NCBI RefSeq assembly: GCF_001864895.1
Contig: NZ_MJGO01000038.1
Span: forward strand, 27,226 to 91,225
Source: Curtobacterium sp. MCBA15_009
Lineage (GTDB): Bacteria > Actinomycetota > Actinomycetes > Actinomycetales > Microbacteriaceae
Direction: 5' to 3'
Length of the DNA: 64,000 nucleotides
The notes under the pieces are model-generated. The model was not told where the DNA came from, made no database searches, and saw nothing but the letters and a program-made list of their open reading frames with translations. This document shows, piece by piece, positions 53,010 through 62,273 of this stretch. Position 1 is the stretch's first letter. Each line of letters starts with the position of its first letter. The position numbers and the translations under genes were made by a program.

Positions 53010-53894
53010 TCAGCACAACGAGGGACAAGCGCGTCCCCCGGTCGTCCCCTCCCAGTGGCCGGGACGACGCAGGTCGGCCGGCAGCCGGGTGTCGTGGTCG
53101 CCTCGCGCGGCGTCGACCTGCGGCTGCGAGACGAACAGGGCGGTCGACAGGTCCGCCCCGTCGAGCCGGGCGTCGCGGAGGTCCGCGCCGAGCAGGTCGG
53201 CGGACGCCAGGTCGGTACCGCGCAGGTCCGCCGCGATGAGCGACGCCCCGCGTAGGTCGGCACCGGTCAGCCGCAGCGACCGGAGGTCACGGCCGGCGAG
53301 GTCCGCGCCCGGCCGGAGCCCTGCCTGATCGGCCACGTCGTCGGCGAGGAAGCCGCCGCGGACCTCCGCGCTGACCTCGACGAGCGTGTCCCGCACGGCG
53401 GCGTGCGTCCGCTGCACGTCGTGGTCGAGCAGCCCGTCGACGTCCCCGTCGAGCACGGCCCGGACCTGCTGCTCGAGCGCGGCGGCCTGCGCCGCCGTCT
53501 CCGGCCCGACCGCTCGGGTCCGGGCCTCGGCGAGGTACCAGAGCAGCTCGTGCAGCTGCCGCGCGACGGCGAACGCCCGGAACATCCCCGAGCGGACCTC
53601 GGGGTGGTCCCGCCAGTTCCGTCCGCCGAACAGCTCCTGCGACACGTACTGCCCCGCACCGAAGCAGTCGAAGACGGTGCAGCCCCGGAACCCCCGGGGA
53701 CGGAGCGAGTCGTGGACCGAGCAGGAGAACCCGGCGGTCAGGTTCCGGCACGGGGTGCCGGCGGGCTTGTCGACGGGGAAGTCGGCGGAGCGCTGGAACC
53801 CGAAGGCGGTGCAGCACAGGGCGGCGCAGTTCGCGCAGTCGGCTCGCAGCGCGGAACGGTCAGCGGTGGGGTCGGTGGAACGATCGGTGGTCAT
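53010..53894 (-). CDS. Cys-rich domain fused to pentapeptide repeats
   Basis: 294 aa. N-terminal 80 residues hold eight cysteines (C20, C23, C27, C28, C49, C58, C72, C77; ADCANCAALCC, then FSCSVHD and GCTVFDCFG), resembling metal-binding YkgJ-like modules. A helical middle follows. Then come pentapeptide repeats A-D/N-L-x-x (about 195-265: ADLAGRDLRSLRLTGADLRG, ASLIAADLRGTDLASADLLG), forming a quadrilateral beta-helix. Known pentapeptide proteins can mimic DNA (QnrA, MfpA); whether this one does is unknown. ATG at 53894. Confidence 0.8.
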   Translation of the reverse strand: MTTDRSTDPTADRSALRADCANCAALCCTAFGFQRSADFPVDKPAGTPCRNLTAGFSCSVHDSLRPRGFRGCTVFDCFGAGQYVSQELFGGRNWRDHPEVRSGMFRAFAVARQLHELLWYLAEARTRAVGPETAAQAAALEQQVRAVLDGDVDGLLDHDVQRTHAAVRDTLVEVSAEVRGGFLADDVADQAGLRPGADLAGRDLRSLRLTGADLRGASLIAADLRGTDLASADLLGADLRDARLDGADLSTALFVSQPQVDAARGDHDTRLPADLRRPGHWEGTTGGRACPSLC

Positions 53895-54130
53895 GGTGAC
53901 GGGCTCTCTCGGACGGTGTCGTGTGGGTGGCGGGGGAGCGGGGACTCCGATCGGAGTCCCGGTTCCGGGCACACGAGACCACCGCCCCTCGTCCGAGGAG
54001 CGAACGGGTGTCGCTGGGTGGGCCCTGGGTCACAGGGCGGTGGGAGCTGTCACTGCTGCGAGGGTACCGCCGCACGGCGGCGGGCCGCAGCCCGCCCGTC
54101 GGGTCGCGTCCGCGTCGTGGTCGCGACCGG

Positions 54131-54180
54131 TGACGGACGGGAGGCGCGGGTCGGCCCCGCCCCGCGCCTCCCGTCCGTCA
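54131..54180. terminator. 20-bp perfect palindrome overlapping the GH38 stop
   Basis: Arms 54131-54150 (TGACGGACGGGAGGCGCGGG) and 54161-54180 with a 10-nt loop. The right arm includes the stop codon of the alpha-mannosidase gene (complement of 54178-54180). The largest member of the GGGAGGC palindrome family here; likely terminator. Confidence 0.8.
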
Positions 54181-57100
54181 GTCCTGCGGCAGTCTCGTGA
54201 GCCGCACGGCCGTGGCCTCGAAGGGTCGGAGCGCGAGTCGCACGCCGTCGTCGAGGACCTCGACCGAGCCGGGTGCGTCGTCGCCGAGGTAGGTGCTGCG
54301 TGCCGCCGCACCGACGGCGGTGCCGACGCGGAGCGTGAGCGTGACCGGCTGGTCGGACACCGACTGCAGGCGGACGATCGACTGCCGGTCGTCCGGACCC
54401 GCGACCACGGACACCAGGCGGACGCGGTCGTCGTCCAGGGTGAGGAGCTCGGCCGACGCGTCCGCGCCCGAGCCGGAACCGGCTGCGGGGACCGTCGCCA
54501 TCGGACGGACCAGGTCCGCCGTCGTCTGCAGGGCGACGGCCTCGACGGACTGCCCGGCCTCGGCACGGACCCCGAGGGCGTACTCGAACGTCGCGGTGAA
54601 GCCCTGCTCGATCGGGAAGTTCGTGTCCCACACGTTGTTGTGCAGCCACGAGTAGACGGTCGCCGCTCGCGCCGGGCTCGTGCTCGCGGGGAACGGCGCG
54701 TACGGCAGCGAGATCGTGCCCGGGTGGACCAGCGGTGCGTCCTTCGTCACCCAGACCACGGCGTCGTCGCGGTCCTGCACGCTCACCCAGTTGCGGATCG
54801 CGCGCATGTGCTGCGGCGCACCCGGCACGTGCGCCAGGCCGTCACCGGTGACGCCGCCGGAGACCTCGTAGCGGACGACCGGCTCCGCCGCGGCGAAGGG
54901 GAACGCGAAGAACGCGCTCTCCTTCGTGCGGGTCACCGGCTTCTCGAGCCGGTTCGCGATCCGCAGCCGGGGCTCGCCGTGCCGCAGCCGCAGCGTCACC
55001 GTGACGGCGTCGACCCCGGCGGCGGCGAAGCGGTAGACCAGGCGCTCCTCGACGGCGTCGGAGACCCGCTCGACCAGGACCGCGGGGCCGCCGACCGTAC
55101 GCGAGGCGAGGAGTTCGAGCCGGTCGGAGCTCCACAGCTTGTTCGCCAGGTGGTTGACGCCCGCGCCGGACGACCCGTACTCGTCGTAGACGTAGCCGTT
55201 GAAGCCGGCCGGTGCGTCCTGCTCGACGATCTCGCGGCCGGTCGCGAGCTCGACGACGGACCGGATGGTCGACGTGCGCGGGTCGACGGCGACCCGCAGG
55301 TACGCGTTCTCGAGGGTGAAGAGCTCGGCGGCCGGCGTCGTGAGCGGGTCGTGGACGCGCGGCGCCTCCGGCTCAACAGTGCCCGGCAGCACGTCGACCC
55401 GGACGAAGCCGAACGCCGGCACGTCCGTCAGCTGCACCGAGACCCAGCGACCGGACTCACGGTGCAGTGCGTTCGACTGCGGTTCGACGACGACCGGCAG
55501 CGTGTCGCCGGTCCGGCCGTCGCGGAGCGCGACCGGGGTGTCGAGCGGCACGGTGGACTCCTTGAGCAGGAACCGGACCGCGCCCGTGCGCGTCGCACCG
55601 GAGGCGTTCGCGACGACGATCGCGGCGAGGGCGTCGTCGGGTGCCGCCACCGTGTCGGCGAGGTAGACGAGGGCGTGCTCCTCGAGGTCGCGGCCGCGCT
55701 GGTGGGCGGTGATCGCCTGCCCCACCTTCCACTGCCACTGGCGCTCGCCGGAGTCGTAGCCCTCGTCACCGTGGGTCCACGAGTTGCTCGCGCCCCAGGT
55801 GTGCTCGTTGAACATCGAGATCGCGTCCCAGGCCGACCCCGCGTCGGTTTGCTCGGTCGGGACGGCCTGACCGCCGAGCCAGGCGGCTGCCTGCGAGAAG
55901 GAGCGGGCGTCGCTCACCGTGGCCTGGGCCTCGCGGGCCAGGGCGAGCGGCACGGCTGCCGACCCGACGCCCTCGACCCACCAGTCGCCCCAGTCGCCCT
56001 CGACCGTGATGAGTTCGTCACCGTGGCGGGCCTCGGCCTCGGCGAAGAAGTCCTCGTTCGTCGAGACCCGCAGCGTCGGCGACGTCCAGGTCTCGTTCCA
56101 GCGGCGGACCACCTCGGACAGGTGCAGCCGCGCCGGCCCGTTGTCGCCCATGAAGCCCTGCGTCCGCAGGTGCAGCACGTCCCACGGGTAGCCGGGCCGC
56201 CCCTCGGCCTGCTCGCCGTGCGCGCCGAACACCCCGGGCGGGAACGGGTAGCCGCGCGTCGCGAGCGCGGTGAGGTACGCGGGCAGGTACGCCTCGGCGA
56301 CCTCGTACGACTCGGTGAGGCCGACCATGGGCCCCTCCATGTACGCCAGGCCGTGCGGGCTGTCGGTCATCCAGACCACGACGGAGTTGCCGGCCGGGGT
56401 GCGCCAGCGGAACATGCGCGGCAGGTCGAGCGCACCGTTCTGGTGCGGCATCGAGCGCCCGGCCCAGTTGTGCGCGACGGCGAGGTACCGCACGCCGACG
56501 TCGTGCAGGGCGTCGGGCAGGCCGGCGACCTGCCCGGGGACGTCGGTCTGCATCGCGGTGGTGAAGTCGATGCCGTACCGGTCGCGGATCCGGCGGGCCT
56601 CGCGGAACAGCTCGTGCAGCTCCTCGGTCGAGCAGGTGTCCGTGTGCAGGTTGTACGGCATCGCACTGAGGCCGATCGAGCCCTGGCGGACGAGCTCGAC
56701 GAACTCGGCGACCTTCGCGGCCGGGCGGTGGCGCTCCCAGTCCGCGAACGCCCACAGCGCCTCGACGTTCCAACGGAACCGGGCTGCGTCGGGCCAGTCC
56801 CGGGTCGCATCGGCGAGCTCGACGGCGGAGTCCAGGTAGGACCGCTGCGACGAGATCACGGTCGTCTGCGGGTCGGTGTACCCGAAGTCGAAGTGCGAGT
56901 GGTGCACCACGTGCACGGACCACGCGCGCTGCGGGAGCAGCACGAACGAGACGGTCTCGTCGCCGAGCCCGGGCAGCGCCAGGGTGACGTCGGTCGGTGC
57001 GTCGACGGTCCGGACGAGCAGCCGGACCGACCCGGCGTCGGGGGACGGCGCGTGGGCGACGACCCGGTCGCCGTCCGGCCCGGCGAGGGTCGCGCCGATG

Positions 57101-57333
57101 GCGGACGTGGTCGCGTCCGGCTCGGTGTCGGTGTGGGTCCCGGTGTCCTCGCCGAGCAGCACGCGCACGCTCTGCACGGGGACGCCGTCGCGCTCGGTCA
57201 GCAACGGCTCCGGGATCACGCGCACGCGCGTCCCGCCGACGGTCGCGGCGGCCACGGAGGCGCGGTCGAGGAGGCCGGCGCGGGCCTCCAGGTGGGACCA
57301 GGGCTGGGCGGAGACGAGGGCGGTGTCGGTCAT
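54178..57333 (-). CDS. GH38 alpha-mannosidase
   Basis: 1051 aa, full length for bacterial GH38. Zn site H147-F-D149 in HHSHFDFGYT; nucleophile D264 in MQTDVPGQVAG; FRWNVEALWAF is conserved. C-terminal beta-domains follow. No signal peptide, so it acts in the cytoplasm on imported mannosides. Start ATG at 57333. Downstream of an ABC importer (146 bp) with the same orientation, and near a LacI repressor and a mannose-6-phosphate isomerase-like gene: a mannoside utilisation locus. Confidence 0.93.
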   Translation of the reverse strand: MTDTALVSAQPWSHLEARAGLLDRASVAAATVGGTRVRVIPEPLLTERDGVPVQSVRVLLGEDTGTHTDTEPDATTSAIGATLAGPDGDRVVAHAPSPDAGSVRLLVRTVDAPTDVTLALPGLGDETVSFVLLPQRAWSVHVVHHSHFDFGYTDPQTTVISSQRSYLDSAVELADATRDWPDAARFRWNVEALWAFADWERHRPAAKVAEFVELVRQGSIGLSAMPYNLHTDTCSTEELHELFREARRIRDRYGIDFTTAMQTDVPGQVAGLPDALHDVGVRYLAVAHNWAGRSMPHQNGALDLPRMFRWRTPAGNSVVVWMTDSPHGLAYMEGPMVGLTESYEVAEAYLPAYLTALATRGYPFPPGVFGAHGEQAEGRPGYPWDVLHLRTQGFMGDNGPARLHLSEVVRRWNETWTSPTLRVSTNEDFFAEAEARHGDELITVEGDWGDWWVEGVGSAAVPLALAREAQATVSDARSFSQAAAWLGGQAVPTEQTDAGSAWDAISMFNEHTWGASNSWTHGDEGYDSGERQWQWKVGQAITAHQRGRDLEEHALVYLADTVAAPDDALAAIVVANASGATRTGAVRFLLKESTVPLDTPVALRDGRTGDTLPVVVEPQSNALHRESGRWVSVQLTDVPAFGFVRVDVLPGTVEPEAPRVHDPLTTPAAELFTLENAYLRVAVDPRTSTIRSVVELATGREIVEQDAPAGFNGYVYDEYGSSGAGVNHLANKLWSSDRLELLASRTVGGPAVLVERVSDAVEERLVYRFAAAGVDAVTVTLRLRHGEPRLRIANRLEKPVTRTKESAFFAFPFAAAEPVVRYEVSGGVTGDGLAHVPGAPQHMRAIRNWVSVQDRDDAVVWVTKDAPLVHPGTISLPYAPFPASTSPARAATVYSWLHNNVWDTNFPIEQGFTATFEYALGVRAEAGQSVEAVALQTTADLVRPMATVPAAGSGSGADASAELLTLDDDRVRLVSVVAGPDDRQSIVRLQSVSDQPVTLTLRVGTAVGAAARSTYLGDDAPGSVEVLDDGVRLALRPFEATAVRLTRLPQD

Positions 57334-57479
57334 CGTCGGGGGAGTCCTTCGAGGTCGGGGTGGTCGGGCAGCCGGGGGCGGCCGGGGAGGCGAGGGAGGC
57401 GGGTGATCGGGCCGGGACGGGCCGGAGGCCGGAGGCCGGAGGGGCGGCCGGCCGGTCGGTCGGGGTCAGGCGGTCGGGG

Positions 57480-58298
57480 TCAGGCGGTCGGGTTCAGGCC
57501 ACGGGCGAAGAACCGCTGGAACGCGAAGAACACGATCACCGTCGGCAGCGACGCAACGAGCGCGCCGGCCAACGCGACCGGCGGTCCGTACGTCGAGTAG
57601 TTGCCGGTCAGGTCGGCCAGGGTCGCCATCACCGGCCGGATGTTCGGACTCGACGAGAGCGTCAGGCCGAACAGCAGGTCGTTCCAGATCCAGGTGAACT
57701 GGAACACGAAGGCGGCGAGCAGTGCGCTGGTCGACAGCGGCAGGTGGACCTGGAAGAACATCCGCACCCAGCCGGCGCCGTCCAGCGATGCGGCCTCGCG
57801 CACCTCGTTCGGCAGGCCGGTCATGTGCCCGCGCACCACGAAGAACGCGAACGGGATCGTCAGTGCCACGTAGACGAGCAGCATGCCGTACTGGGTGTCG
57901 AACAGCGACGCGGCCGCGTACCCGGTGAAGAGCGGCGACAGGAACGCCTGCAGCGGCAGGATCGTGCCGATGTAGATCACCCAGAACCACAGCGTCGGGC
58001 GCCGCACCGGCATGATCGTCACCGCGAACGAGGCGAGCGCGGCGATGAACACCGCGGCACCGGCGCCGACGACCGAGTAGAGCAGGCTGTTGGCCATGCC
58101 CTGGCCGACGTTGGCGTTCCGGAACGCGATGCCGATGTTCTCGAACAGCGACCACGAGGTGGGCCACCAGGACGGCGTACCCGAGTAGTCGGCGCCGCGG
58201 GTGAACGCGTTGACGACGAGCAGGTACGACGGGATCAGCCAGATCAGGGACACGACGATCAGCACGACCGTCAGGATCCGGCGGGAGGTCTTGGTCAT
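57480..58298 (-). CDS. ABC transporter permease (MalG-like)
   Basis: 272 aa, six helices, EAA loop REAASLDGAGWVRMFFQVHLP. 12 bp after the upstream permease. Sugar importer component of the mannoside locus. Confidence 0.93.
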   Translation of the reverse strand: MTKTSRRILTVVLIVVSLIWLIPSYLLVVNAFTRGADYSGTPSWWPTSWSLFENIGIAFRNANVGQGMANSLLYSVVGAGAAVFIAALASFAVTIMPVRRPTLWFWVIYIGTILPLQAFLSPLFTGYAAASLFDTQYGMLLVYVALTIPFAFFVVRGHMTGLPNEVREAASLDGAGWVRMFFQVHLPLSTSALLAAFVFQFTWIWNDLLFGLTLSSSPNIRPVMATLADLTGNYSTYGPPVALAGALVASLPTVIVFFAFQRFFARGLNPTA

Positions 58299-58310
58299 CT
58301 CGGGCTCCTG

Positions 58311-59261
58311 CTAGTCGGTGGGACGGAGTTGCCGGCGGAGGTAGGCGTACGAGGCGACCACCACGACCAGGGTGAGGAAGACGGCCACGGCGGCGCCGGA
58401 ACCGTAGCGGGAGAGCGTGAACGTCTCGCGGTACATCGTCAGCGCCAGGGTCTCCGACGCGGTGCCGGGGCCGCCGTTCGTGAGCAGCAGCACCTGGTCG
58501 AACACCTTCAGGCTGCCGACGATCGAGATGCCGACGACGACCACGGTCATCGGACGCAGCTGCGGGAAGGTCACGGACCAGAACAGCCGCCATCCGGAGG
58601 CGCCGTCGATCTGCGCGGCCTCGAGCGTGTTCGGCGGGATCGACTGCAGGCCGACCAGGAACAGGATCACGCACGCCCCGGTCGCCTGCCACGTCGTCGC
58701 GATGATCATCATCACGGTGTTGAGCGGCCACTGCAGCAGCCACTGCGACACCAGGCCGTCGAGCCCGAACGTCCGCAGCAGGGTGTCGAGGCCGCCGTCG
58801 GTCGAGAGCATGAAGGTCCAGACGACGGCGGTCGCCGAGCCGGAGATCGCGTAGGGCAGCACGATCGCGAACCGTGCCAGTCCGCCGAGCTTCAGCTTCC
58901 ACGTCCCGACCGCGATCGCGAGTCCGATCCCGACGGGCAGCAGCAGGGTGCCGACCACCCACAGGAACGTGTTGAGCACGGACTGGCCGAACGCGGGGTC
59001 CGCGAACATCGCCCGGTAGTTCTCGAGGCCCACCCAGCTGCGGGTGAAGCCGTTGTCGTCGAAGAAGCTGCGGTAGATCGTGAACAGGAACGGGGCGACG
59101 AGGAGCACCACGACGAGCACGACGGCCGGCGCGAGGAACGCTCCGCCGGTCAGTCGTGCCCGCAGGGGCACGCGCTGCTGCGCGGTCGGGCGTCGGGTGG
59201 GAGCGGTGCGGGCCGCGGGGTCGACCGCCGTCTCGGGGACGGGTGGCTGGGTGAGGGTCAT
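58311..59261 (-). CDS. ABC transporter permease (MalF-like)
   Basis: 316 aa with a 35-residue polar N-terminus and six helices; EAA-type loop LEAAQIDGASGWRLFWSVTF. ATG at 59261 overlaps the binding-protein stop (ATGA). Confidence 0.93.
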   Translation of the reverse strand: MTLTQPPVPETAVDPAARTAPTRRPTAQQRVPLRARLTGGAFLAPAVVLVVVLLVAPFLFTIYRSFFDDNGFTRSWVGLENYRAMFADPAFGQSVLNTFLWVVGTLLLPVGIGLAIAVGTWKLKLGGLARFAIVLPYAISGSATAVVWTFMLSTDGGLDTLLRTFGLDGLVSQWLLQWPLNTVMMIIATTWQATGACVILFLVGLQSIPPNTLEAAQIDGASGWRLFWSVTFPQLRPMTVVVVGISIVGSLKVFDQVLLLTNGGPGTASETLALTMYRETFTLSRYGSGAAVAVFLTLVVVVASYAYLRRQLRPTD

Positions 59262-60559
59262 GCGGCGTTCCAGATCTTCCACTCGGTCTCGGCCCGGTTC
59301 TGCATCGACTTCAGGGTGGCGATCCCGTTCGCCTTCGAGGGGTTCACCATGAAGGCGCCGAGGTCCTGCACGTTGCCCTCGACGAGCGGGGTGGGGGAGG
59401 CCTCCCAGTAGCGCGTCAACTGGATCGGACGCGTCGCGGCGATGTCCTTCGCCAGGTCCTGTACCAGGTCGGACTTCGGCAGGGCGTCGGGGTTCGGACT
59501 CGTGTCGCCGAGGAACCCGACCCAGGCGGTCTGCACGTCGGTCGCGAGCCAGTTCTTCGCGACGTCGACGGCGGCCGTGTGCCGGTGGGCCTTGACCGGC
59601 ACGGAGAGCGACCCGCTCTCGACGACGACCGCGGCGGGCGCGTCGCCCCGCGGCGGGACACGGAAGAAGCCGATGTCGTCGTCGGTCAGACCCGCCGCGA
59701 GCAGGGTGTTCGCGAACCAGGTGCCGTAGAGCATCATCCCGAACTTGCCCTTGCCGACCAGGCCGGGCAGGTCGTTCGAGGTGACGTCCGGGGCGGAGAA
59801 GAACCCGTCGGCGTACATGCCCGACCAGAGGTCCATCGCCTCGACGGCCTGGTCGGCGGTGTACTCCGCCTTGTCGGTCGTCACGGCCTGGTAGTAGTCC
59901 GGGTCGGTCGAGGCGAGCAGCTGCATGAACCAGATCTCGGCCTCCCAGGTGGTGGCGCCGGGGGACAGGAACGGTGTGATGCCGGCGTCCTTAAGTTTCT
60001 GCGCGGCGTCCATCACCTCGTCGAAGGTCGTCGGGACCTGGATGCCGTGCTCGGCGAACGCCTTCTTGCTGTAGAAGACCGCGTAGTAGCTCTTGTAGAG
60101 CGGGACGCCGTACGCCTTGCCCCGGTAGCTGAAGGACTCGCGCTGCCCGGGGTCGACCCACCCGCGCCGCTCGACGTCGTCCCACACGCTGTTCAGGTCG
60201 GTGAGGATGTCGGCCCGGGCGATGTCCTGCAGGCGGTAGCCGTTCGTCCACTTGATGAGGTCCGTGGTGCTGTCGGTCTGCGCCGTCATCCGGATGATCT
60301 GCCCGTAGTTCGCGACGCTCGCCACCGAGCGCGAGGTGATGCGGTACCCCGTCCGCTTCGCGAGCACCGCCGAGGCCGCCGCGTAGCCGGGCCCCCACGT
60401 CGGGTTGTCGCTGTTCAACGTGACGGTGCCGGGCGCGGACGGCTGGGTGTCGGAGCCGCGGGCGCACGCCGACAGGGCGAGCGCGAGCAGGCCGCCGCCA
60501 CCGACGGCGAGTGCGGAACGGCGGGTCACGGCGGGCCCTCGGGAGAGCGGGTTCGGCAT
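59258..60559 (-). CDS. ABC transporter sugar-binding lipoprotein
   Basis: 433 aa. N-terminus RGPAVTRRSALAVGGGGLLA with lipobox LSAC (C32) and twin arginines, compatible with Tat or Sec export. Family-1 solute-binding fold (KLKDAGITPFLSPGATTWEA; FGMMLYGTWFANTLLAAGL). First gene of the importer-mannosidase operon. A LacI-type operator lies 24 bp upstream of the ATG at 60559. An ATG at 60571 would add four residues. Confidence 0.92.
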   Translation of the reverse strand: MPNPLSRGPAVTRRSALAVGGGGLLALALSACARGSDTQPSAPGTVTLNSDNPTWGPGYAAASAVLAKRTGYRITSRSVASVANYGQIIRMTAQTDSTTDLIKWTNGYRLQDIARADILTDLNSVWDDVERRGWVDPGQRESFSYRGKAYGVPLYKSYYAVFYSKKAFAEHGIQVPTTFDEVMDAAQKLKDAGITPFLSPGATTWEAEIWFMQLLASTDPDYYQAVTTDKAEYTADQAVEAMDLWSGMYADGFFSAPDVTSNDLPGLVGKGKFGMMLYGTWFANTLLAAGLTDDDIGFFRVPPRGDAPAAVVVESGSLSVPVKAHRHTAAVDVAKNWLATDVQTAWVGFLGDTSPNPDALPKSDLVQDLAKDIAATRPIQLTRYWEASPTPLVEGNVQDLGAFMVNPSKANGIATLKSMQNRAETEWKIWNAA

Positions 60560-60582
60560 CGGACGATCCATTCGACGGTGAA

Positions 60583-60598
60583 TTGATAACGTTACCAA
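60583..60598. promoter_or_regulatory. LacI-family operator upstream of importer operon
   Basis: TTGATAACGTTACCAA is palindromic but for one base pair, with the central CG typical of LacI-family sites. It lies between the divergent binding-protein and LacI genes. Its near-twin is at 62243-62258. Confidence 0.8.
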
Positions 60599-60656
60599 GT
60601 GGAGCATACACGGCCGACGAACGGCCGCAAGTGGGCCGTCCGGTATACAGGGACGC

Positions 60657-61691
60657 ATGCAGGCAGCCGAGGGACCCGAGCCGGGCCGCAAGGCCACGAT
60701 GACCGTGAAGGACATCGCACGGGTCGCCGAGGTGAGCCCGATGACCGTCTCCCGCGTGCTCTCCGGCGGCAAGAACGTCCGCCCGGCGCTCCGCGAGCAC
60801 GTCGAGCGCGTCATCGCCGAGGTCGGCTACCACCGCAACGAGAACGCGCGCAGCCTGCGCCCCGGGCAGCGGTCCGGCCTCGTCGGCGTGCTCATCACGA
60901 ACATCGGCAACCCCTACTACGCGGGCGTCGTGCAGGGCATCGAGCAGGTCGTCGCCGCGACCGGCCGCCGCATCCTGGTCGGCACGACGAACGAGGACGG
61001 CGACCTCGAGCGGCAGCTGCTGTCGGACTTCCTCGGTCGCCAGGTCGAGGGCCTCATCGTCGTGCCCGTCGGCCAGGACGGCACCCGCTTCACGGCCGAC
61101 CGGCTGAACGACGCGCCCGTCGTCCTCGCGTCGCGCACCGTCGAGGACGCCCCGGCGGACGCCGTGCTCATCGACGACGTCCGCGGCGCCCACGACGCGA
61201 CCGCGATCATGCTCGACGAGGGCCACCGGCGGATCGCCTTCCTCGGCAACAAGGTCACGGTGTCGACCGGACAACGCCGCCTCGCCGGCTTCCGTAGTGC
61301 CTTCGACGAGCGGGGGTCCGAGCCCGACGAGCACCTGGTCGTCCTCGAGCTGCAGGACGCCGCCGCGGCCGAACACGCGATGCGCCGGCTGCTCGACCAG
61401 CCGGAGCCGCCGACCGCGGTCTTCGCGGCGAACAACCGGATCAGCGTCGGCGCCATCCGCGCGATCGCCGGAGCGGTCGCCGACGGCACGGTCGCCCGGT
61501 CGCCGCGGCTCTTCGCCTTCGACTCCTTCGACTTCGCCGACATGGCGCCGATCCCGCTCTCGGTGATCGACCACGACCCCGCCGAGCTCGGCCGCGTGGC
61601 CGCGCGGATGCTGCTGTCCCGCCTGGACGGGAGCGCCGACGGCGAGGCACCGCGCCGCGTCGAGCTGCCGGTCAGCATCGTGCACCACTGA
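60657..61691 (+). CDS. LacI-family repressor of the mannoside locus
   Basis: 344 aa. HTH and hinge: MTVKDIARVAEVSPMTVSRV (residues 15-34), hinge helix RNENARSLRPG, then a periplasmic-binding-like sugar domain (SGLVGVLITNIGNPYYAGVV). The ATG at 60657 follows TATACA (60644-60649) by seven bases, a leaderless start; an ATG at codon 15 is possible. Operators on both sides indicate control of the importer-mannosidase operon and of the isomerase gene. Confidence 0.92.
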   Translation: MQAAEGPEPGRKATMTVKDIARVAEVSPMTVSRVLSGGKNVRPALREHVERVIAEVGYHRNENARSLRPGQRSGLVGVLITNIGNPYYAGVVQGIEQVVAATGRRILVGTTNEDGDLERQLLSDFLGRQVEGLIVVPVGQDGTRFTADRLNDAPVVLASRTVEDAPADAVLIDDVRGAHDATAIMLDEGHRRIAFLGNKVTVSTGQRRLAGFRSAFDERGSEPDEHLVVLELQDAAAAEHAMRRLLDQPEPPTAVFAANNRISVGAIRAIAGAVADGTVARSPRLFAFDSFDFADMAPIPLSVIDHDPAELGRVAARMLLSRLDGSADGEAPRRVELPVSIVHH

Positions 61692-61700
61692 GGCGGCGTG

Positions 61701-62190
61701 CACGTTCCGTCCCATCGCGCGTGGTGTGGGAAGCCGTTCCGCGCGTAGGGGGCCGGAAGAACCTGCTTCCTACGCGCGATCCTGCTGACCACGCGCGGAA
61801 CTGTCGCCGGCGCGCGGGGGCCGCTTGCGGCGCGGACGGGAGGCACGTGGCGGGCCGGCACCGGGCCTCCCGTCCGGCGCCACGCACGTTCTGTCCCATC
61901 GCGGGTGGTGTGGGAAGCCGTTCCGCGCGTCGGGGGCCGGAAGAACCTGCTTCCTACGCGCGATCCTGCTCACCACGCGCGGAACCGCCTCCGGCGCGCG
62001 AGGACCACACGCGGCGCGGGCGGGAGGCACGTGACGGGCTGGCACCGGGCCTCCCGCCCGGCGGGCGTGCACGTTCCGTCCCATCGCAGGCTGAGTGGGA
62101 AGCCGTTCCGCGCAAAGGTGGTGAGAAGGAACGGCTTCCGACGCGCGGTTCTGCTCACCACGCGCGAAACGACCACCGACGCGTGGAACT
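61701..62190. repeat. 2.7-copy tandem repeat of about 184 bp with nested hairpins
   Basis: Copies begin with CACGTTCCGTCCC-type words at 61701, 61885 and 62070 (periods 184 and 185 bp). Each of the first two contains a REP-like hairpin (CGCGCGTAGG 61740-61749 with CCTACGCGCG 61769-61778 in copy 1), the flank CGCGCGATCCTGCT, CACCACGCGCGGAAC, and a GGACGGGAGGC...GCCTCCCGTCC palindrome (61834-61844/61865-61875; 62018-62028/62049-62059). The third copy is diverged and lacks the last palindrome. This fills almost all of the 582-bp space between the LacI and isomerase genes. Confidence 0.85.
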
Positions 62191-62242
62191 GCACCGGGTG
62201 CCGAGGTCCGGGGTTGCGGAGGAACGCGGGCGCGACGGTATG

Positions 62243-62258
62243 TTGGTAACGTTATCAG
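62243..62258. promoter_or_regulatory. LacI-family operator upstream of isomerase gene
   Basis: TTGGTAACGTTATCAG matches the complement of the site at 60583-60598 in 15 of 16 positions. It is 15 bp before the ATG at 62274, so it would block transcription initiation or elongation. Confidence 0.8.
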
Positions 62259-62273
62259 TGCGAAAGGGGTCCC

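Noticed and set aside
53386..57600. 1404-aa open frame on the plus strand
   Set aside because: Antisense to the GH38 and pentapeptide genes; no domain pattern.
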